DNA from: Roseovarius sp. ZX-A-9
Lineage (GTDB): Bacteria; Pseudomonadota; Alphaproteobacteria; Rhodobacterales; Rhodobacteraceae
Assembly: GCF_028369135.1 (NCBI RefSeq)
Contig: NZ_JAPWHW010000005.1
Span: 176,501-240,500 of the forward strand
Direction of reading: 5' to 3'
DNA length: 64,000 bases
Shown piece by piece: positions 60,932 to 64,000 of this stretch (its first letter is position 1; every line of letters begins with the position of its first letter). The notes under the pieces were generated by a model that searched no databases, was not told the DNA's origin, and saw nothing but the letters and a program-made list of their open reading frames with translations. Position numbers and translations under genes: made by a program.

Positions 60932-61984
60932 TCAGTCCAGATAAGCCGCATCCCCCCAAACCTCATAGTTTTTACGGTAGGCTTGAAGGCTGTCCCAGAC
61001 GCGTTTGCTGTCAGGATTGGTCGCAGTTTCCTCGGCGATCACTTCTTCCCATGCGTCGCGGAAGGCAGCAAGGAATTCTTCGGGCCAGATCTTGATCTGA
61101 ACGCCGTCCTCTTCGTTTTGCTGCATGATGGCAAATTCCATCGCTTCGCCATCCGCGAACTGATCAATCGTGGCCTTGTCGCACGCCAGGTTAACCATGG
61201 TGCGCTGTGCATCAGACAGGGCATTCCAGCTATCCATGTTGATCAACAGCTCTTGGACCGTTGATTGCTGATGCCAGCCGGGAAAGTAGTTGAACTTGGC
61301 GATCTGATAGAAACCAAGACCGCGATCGATCGCAGGGATGGATTGCTCTGCCGCGTCCAGTGTGCCCAATTCTAGCGCCTGATATACTTCGCCCGGTGCC
61401 AAAAGCTGCGTCGAAACGCCGAACTTTTCCATAACCTTGGCGCCCAGACCCAAAAAGCGCATCTTGATGCCTTTCAGATCGTCGAGGCTTTTGATTTCTT
61501 TCTTGAACCAACCGGCACTTTCAGGCGGCAGAATGCCACAGGCCAGCATATGGATGTTGTCACGCGCATATAGGTCCTGCGCGATTTCTAACCCGCCCCC
61601 ATGGCGTAGCCAAGCCAGCATTTCGCCCGCACCCGGACCAAAAGGGATGGCAGCAAAGAACGGATAGGCCGAATTTTTACCAGCGTTGAACCCCGGCGAG
61701 CCATAGGCCGCGTCGATGGACCCTTTGGAAACCGCGTCATAATAGGCCGCGCCGTTCACCAATGCGCCCGGCTCGAAAACGCGGATATCAAAGCTACCAC
61801 CGGAAATGGTGTTGACCGTTTCGCCGATCTCAAATGCGGTTTTCCCGGCAACGGGCAGCGCATGTGAATAGGTCGAATGCATGCGCCAGCGCACGCGATC
61901 CTGCGCGTTGGCCACTGTCGCGGACGTAAAGCCGCTGACCGCGACAAGCGCCGCCATCACGGTGGCTGATAGTTTCAAACTCAT
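60932..61984 (-). CDS. dctP: TRAP transporter substrate-binding protein (DctP)
   Basis: A 350-residue periplasmic binding protein. A signal peptide (MAALVAVSGFTSATVANAQD) is followed by a TRAP binding fold with LDDLKGIKMRFLGLGAKVMEKFG, the carboxylate-binding Arg in KMRFLG, and LGTLDAAEQSIP. The NYFPGWHQQSTVQELLIN stretch is like that of TakP-type binders of 2-oxo acids, so a keto or hydroxy acid is a plausible ligand. It follows the lyase gene by 40 bp. Confidence 0.9.
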   Translation of the reverse strand: MSLKLSATVMAALVAVSGFTSATVANAQDRVRWRMHSTYSHALPVAGKTAFEIGETVNTISGGSFDIRVFEPGALVNGAAYYDAVSKGSIDAAYGSPGFNAGKNSAYPFFAAIPFGPGAGEMLAWLRHGGGLEIAQDLYARDNIHMLACGILPPESAGWFKKEIKSLDDLKGIKMRFLGLGAKVMEKFGVSTQLLAPGEVYQALELGTLDAAEQSIPAIDRGLGFYQIAKFNYFPGWHQQSTVQELLINMDSWNALSDAQRTMVNLACDKATIDQFADGEAMEFAIMQQNEEDGVQIKIWPEEFLAAFRDAWEEVIAEETATNPDSKRVWDSLQAYRKNYEVWGDAAYLD

Positions 61985-62024
61985 TGGTGGGTTCCTCCCC
62001 TTTGTGAAAACCTATTACGCGACA

Positions 62025-62897
62025 TCAACCAAAAGTTTGGTCGATCTCCTCGTATCGCGCCAAATCCAGCGTTTTGCTGATCTCGCCGTAAGTATCCATG
62101 TCGCCGGCTCGCGCAGATGTGCCGCCACTGGCCCGCAGCGTCTGCAATGTCTGGCGCACGCCATTCGTCGCCGACAAAAGGCACGACAAAGCATGAATAA
62201 CCACGTCGAACCCCATCTGCTGGGCGTCCTTTACCGTCAATTTTGCTGTCTCGTTCCCGTCCACAATGCTCAACACTGTCGGGAAATCTATCTGACGGCC
62301 AATCGCCTCGGCATCGGCGATGGATTTGACCCCATCCACAAAAACCAGATCGACCCCTGTATCCGCGTAACGTTTCGCGCGTTCAATCGCCGCCTCGCAT
62401 CCTTCGACGCCCAAGGCATCGGTACGCGCGACAATCAGCAGATCATCACCCTCTCGCGCATTCAGCGCGACCTGCAAGTGACGCATGTTCTGTTCCACAT
62501 CAGCCAGACGCACGCCGCCAAGCTGCCCGCATCTTTTCGGTAGCAGTTGATCTTCCAGATGGATCGCCGCAACACCAGACTGCACATATTCTCGTACGGT
62601 GCGGTGCAGATTGTTGACGCCGCCATATCCTGTATCGGCGTCAGCGATGATCGGAATGTCGGTCACACGCACCATGTCGCGGGCATGGCCAGCCATTTCC
62701 GATTGCGTCATGAATCCAAGATCAGGCAGACCCAACCGCGAAACCGTGGCGCCAAACCCGCTCATGTAGATCGCCGGAAACCCGGCTTCTTGGATCAATC
62801 GCGCGCTGATCGTGTCATATGCGCCGGGCGCCGAAACGATTTCGGGTGCGTTTATGGCGCTGCGGAGCGTTTGGGCCGCGGAGATGATGGATGTCAT
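62025..62897 (-). CDS. Isocitrate lyase/phosphoenolpyruvate mutase family lyase
   Basis: A 290-residue TIM-barrel C-C bond lyase. The N-terminal part reads [25 protein letters not shown], then ADADTGYGG holds Mg ligands. The catalytic loop reads [15 protein letters not shown], with the Cys of the lyase subfamily (KKCGH in methylisocitrate lyases) but Gln in the usual His place. ARTDA follows. Related enzymes are methylisocitrate or dimethylmalate lyases and oxaloacetate decarboxylases. I chose the ATG at 62897; the ATG at 62933 is an alternative. It precedes the TRAP genes in one operon and presumably acts on the imported acid. Confidence 0.85.
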   Translation of the reverse strand: MTSIISAAQTLRSAINAPEIVSAPGAYDTISARLIQEAGFPAIYMSGFGATVSRLGLPDLGFMTQSEMAGHARDMVRVTDIPIIADADTGYGGVNNLHRTVREYVQSGVAAIHLEDQLLPKRCGQLGGVRLADVEQNMRHLQVALNAREGDDLLIVARTDALGVEGCEAAIERAKRYADTGVDLVFVDGVKSIADAEAIGRQIDFPTVLSIVDGNETAKLTVKDAQQMGFDVVIHALSCLLSATNGVRQTLQTLRASGGTSARAGDMDTYGEISKTLDLARYEEIDQTFG

Positions 62898-63155
62898 GAT
62901 ATCTACAAAGTTGAACAACTGTTCGGCTTTCATATCACTTTGATATTCAAGCGCAAGATTACCTCGCAGGAATGCCCGGTGTGAATTCTTCTTGATTGCA
63001 ACGCTGGGTGGAAAGTTCCAAATCACTGCGCTTTCAGGGCGAGGTAGTGTCCCAGCACGGGGTGTAATTTGTTCTCCGGCTGGATGTTGAGCCGGTTTAC
63101 AGGGCGGCGATTTTCGCCGGGTCCATGGTGTTATCCTCGCAGATGACGGCGACGG
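62898..63155. other. Upstream region of the lyase gene, reaching the IS66 remnant
   Basis: The open frame of the lyase continues upstream without a stop into the IS66 tnpB remnant, but the codons between 62898 and 63155 look non-coding (no family match). The promoter of the lyase-TRAP operon should lie here. I see no clear -35/-10 pair. Confidence 0.4.
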
Positions 63156-63242
63156 CTGGGCTGCCAGCGTCGCGAACCCGCGCCGCATGTCGGTCACGCC
63201 AGCCGCAAGCCAGACCCGCGTGTTCACCGGAACCGGGATCAT
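63156..63242 (-). pseudogene. IS66 TnpB N-terminal fragment
   Basis: The first 29 residues read [20 protein letters not shown] and then RGFATLAAQ, the invariant N-terminus of IS66 accessory protein TnpB (about 115 residues). After Gln29 the homology ends and the frame runs through unrelated sequence into the lyase gene. Confidence 0.8.
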
Positions 63243-63433
63243 GCAGAAAGACCCAGGATCAACCGGGCCAAAGCCTCGAGGTCGTAGCCACTGACAATCC
63301 TCAGTCGGTGGCCACCAGCGATATCGATCTTAATCGCACTTTGCACAGACGTAGGTTCGGGTGTTGGTGCCGGGGTATCCCTCTGGGGTCGATCAATAAA
63401 TTCTACAGGCAGAAAGCAGGGTGCTTCCGTCAC
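63239..63433 (-). pseudogene. IS66 TnpA C-terminal fragment
   Basis: The frame ends in [20 protein letters not shown] and ARLILGLSA, the conserved C-terminus of IS66 accessory protein TnpA. A Pro-rich linker (PQRDTPAPTPEPTS) precedes it. The frame is closed by stops further upstream, so the helix-turn-helix N-terminus is lost or scrambled. The stop overlaps the tnpB start. Confidence 0.7.
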
Positions 63434-63460
63434 CAGTTCCTCAAATCTGCCCCACAGGCG

Positions 63461-63753
63461 CTGACGTCAGACCGCGAAGGGGATGCATTCTGGCTTCGAA
63501 CACTCCGGAGATCGGAACCACCCATTGCGTTACCGTCGCAACTGATAGCCCCACCAGAGCCGTTAAGCGCGCCCTTAGAGTGCGTCCCGTTCGTTGCGCT
63601 GTCGGGGGGTCGACTTTGATCTGCGCCGACGCCGTCTTGTCACAAGTACGCGCGGCTTTAACCCGCGATCCTCCTATTTAGGGCGGTTGCAACAGATGCT
63701 GGAGATAGACTTCTCGCCTCTGAACTGCGTGCTACAGGTGTGGGTTCGAAGAC
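63461..63753. other. Decayed sequence without an identifiable gene
   Basis: Between the IS66 remnant and the ABC-exporter tail there are frames on both strands, all interrupted or without family resemblance. The region behaves like degraded DNA of an accessory segment. Confidence 0.4.
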
Positions 63754-63843
63754 AACATCGCCGCGACCGAGACCCATGACAACCTAGTGGCCGAGGGCGG
63801 GCTCCACGCGCACCTGGCAAAGCAATAGTTTACCGATGGTGAC
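63754..63843 (+). pseudogene. C-terminal tail remnant of an ABC exporter ATPase with a nonsense codon
   Basis: The frame NIAATETHDNLVAEGGLHAH then LAKQ, stop, FTDGD matches the conserved end of MsbA-type ABC exporters (A-x-G-T-H-D-E-L-x-A-E-G-G-L-Y-A-R-L-A-x-L-Q-F). The Gln codon before Phe has become TAG (63826-63828). Everything upstream of this tail is missing or unrecognisable, so it is a relic. Confidence 0.6.
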
Positions 63844-64000
63844 GCTGGCCGAAAAATGCGCGTGGCCCTTGGTTGATGACCTGCGAACATCCGTCAATGT
63901 CAAGACCGACGCGCTGCGCCGGTCCTGATCGATTCTACGCCTACTTGTAGCCACCGCGCCCGGTTGGCCGGACCAGAACCACCGTCGCAATCCAGAACAC
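63844..64000. other. Window end, nothing recognised
   Basis: The last 157 bases contain no frame that I can relate to a family on either strand. Confidence 0.35.

Larger units (their letters stand above)
63156..63460 (-). mobile_element. Degenerate IS66-family insertion sequence remnant
   Basis: Two adjoining IS66 gene pieces in the usual order on the minus strand: the C-terminal end of tnpA and the N-terminal end of tnpB, overlapping by ATGA as in intact IS66 elements. The transposase gene tnpC, the rest of tnpB and the terminal repeats are missing. It is thus a small, immobile relic just upstream of the lyase-TRAP operon. Confidence 0.72.

Noticed and set aside
62025..63242. A single 405-residue protein covering tnpB remnant and lyase
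   Set aside because: The first 29 residues are IS66 TnpB and the middle shows no homology. The lyase fold starts near 62897, so the long frame is accidental.
1..64000. CRISPR arrays, tRNA or rRNA genes, prophage
   Set aside because: I saw no regularly spaced repeats, no cloverleaf-type or rRNA-like sequences and no phage structural genes when reading the window; a dedicated tRNA search could still find a divergent one.

Overview
The window looks like chromosome from an alphaproteobacterium of the Rhodobacterales (Roseobacter-type). The DNA is GC-rich with dense, overlapping operons. Many genes are typical of that group: a TauE/SafE exporter with a TIGR02186 partner, a KpsT/KpsE capsule module with KdsA, a short-chain-acyl (ScfR-type) regulator, TRAP and betaine ABC transporters, and a DddP-like M24 protein. 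I see no rRNA, tRNA, CRISPR array or prophage.

Layout. 1-2.2 kb: end of a 2-hydroxyacid dehydrogenase, an SseB-family protein and a uracil-DNA glycosylase-like protein. 2.2-11.5 kb (minus): a catabolic block with a FAD-linked 2-hydroxyacid oxidase, a TPP enzyme, HyuA and HyuB, a uronate-dehydrogenase-like SDR, a collapsed FAD oxidoreductase and a LysR regulator. 11.7-13.1 kb: ArsR regulator plus CSC-motif metal(loid) permease. 13.3-17.9 kb: capsule export and sugar genes (kpsT, kpsE, kdsA, phosphomannomutase). 18.0-34.3 kb: mostly housekeeping genes (helicase, SDR, TauE, RimI/TsaB, NifU-like, UspA, argH with a tiny coupled lipoprotein, TlpA-like, MaoC, lldD, rplY, pth, a class-C serine hydrolase, DUF2237). 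A second collapsed gene, an M20 amidohydrolase, lies at 28.4-28.7 kb.

34.4-46.6 kb: a branched-chain-type ABC transporter operon followed by an ATP sulfurylase with a long C-terminal extension. Divergent from it is a ScfR-type regulator. Convergent with that regulator is an operon for a receiver-only response regulator, a small two-helix membrane protein and an SLC5-fused histidine kinase. 47.0-57.7 kb: a quaternary-ammonium (betaine-type) island with a carboxymuconolactone-decarboxylase-like protein, ProV/ProW/ProX, a Rieske oxygenase, a GlxA-type AraC regulator, a DddP-like M24 protein, an RpiR regulator and a dimethylglycine-dehydrogenase-like FAD/GcvT protein. The likely logic is uptake, oxidative N-demethylation, then folate-linked oxidation. 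The DddP-like protein raises the possibility that DMSP is also a substrate.

57.9-58.8 kb: debris made of an IS3-family remnant and the tail of a TRAP binding protein. 58.8-62.9 kb (minus): an isocitrate lyase/PEP-mutase-family lyase with TRAP dctP, dctQ and dctM. 63.0-64.0 kb: more debris, with an IS66 tnpA/tnpB remnant and the decayed tail of an ABC exporter. Names resting on remembered family motifs are inference, since no search could be run.
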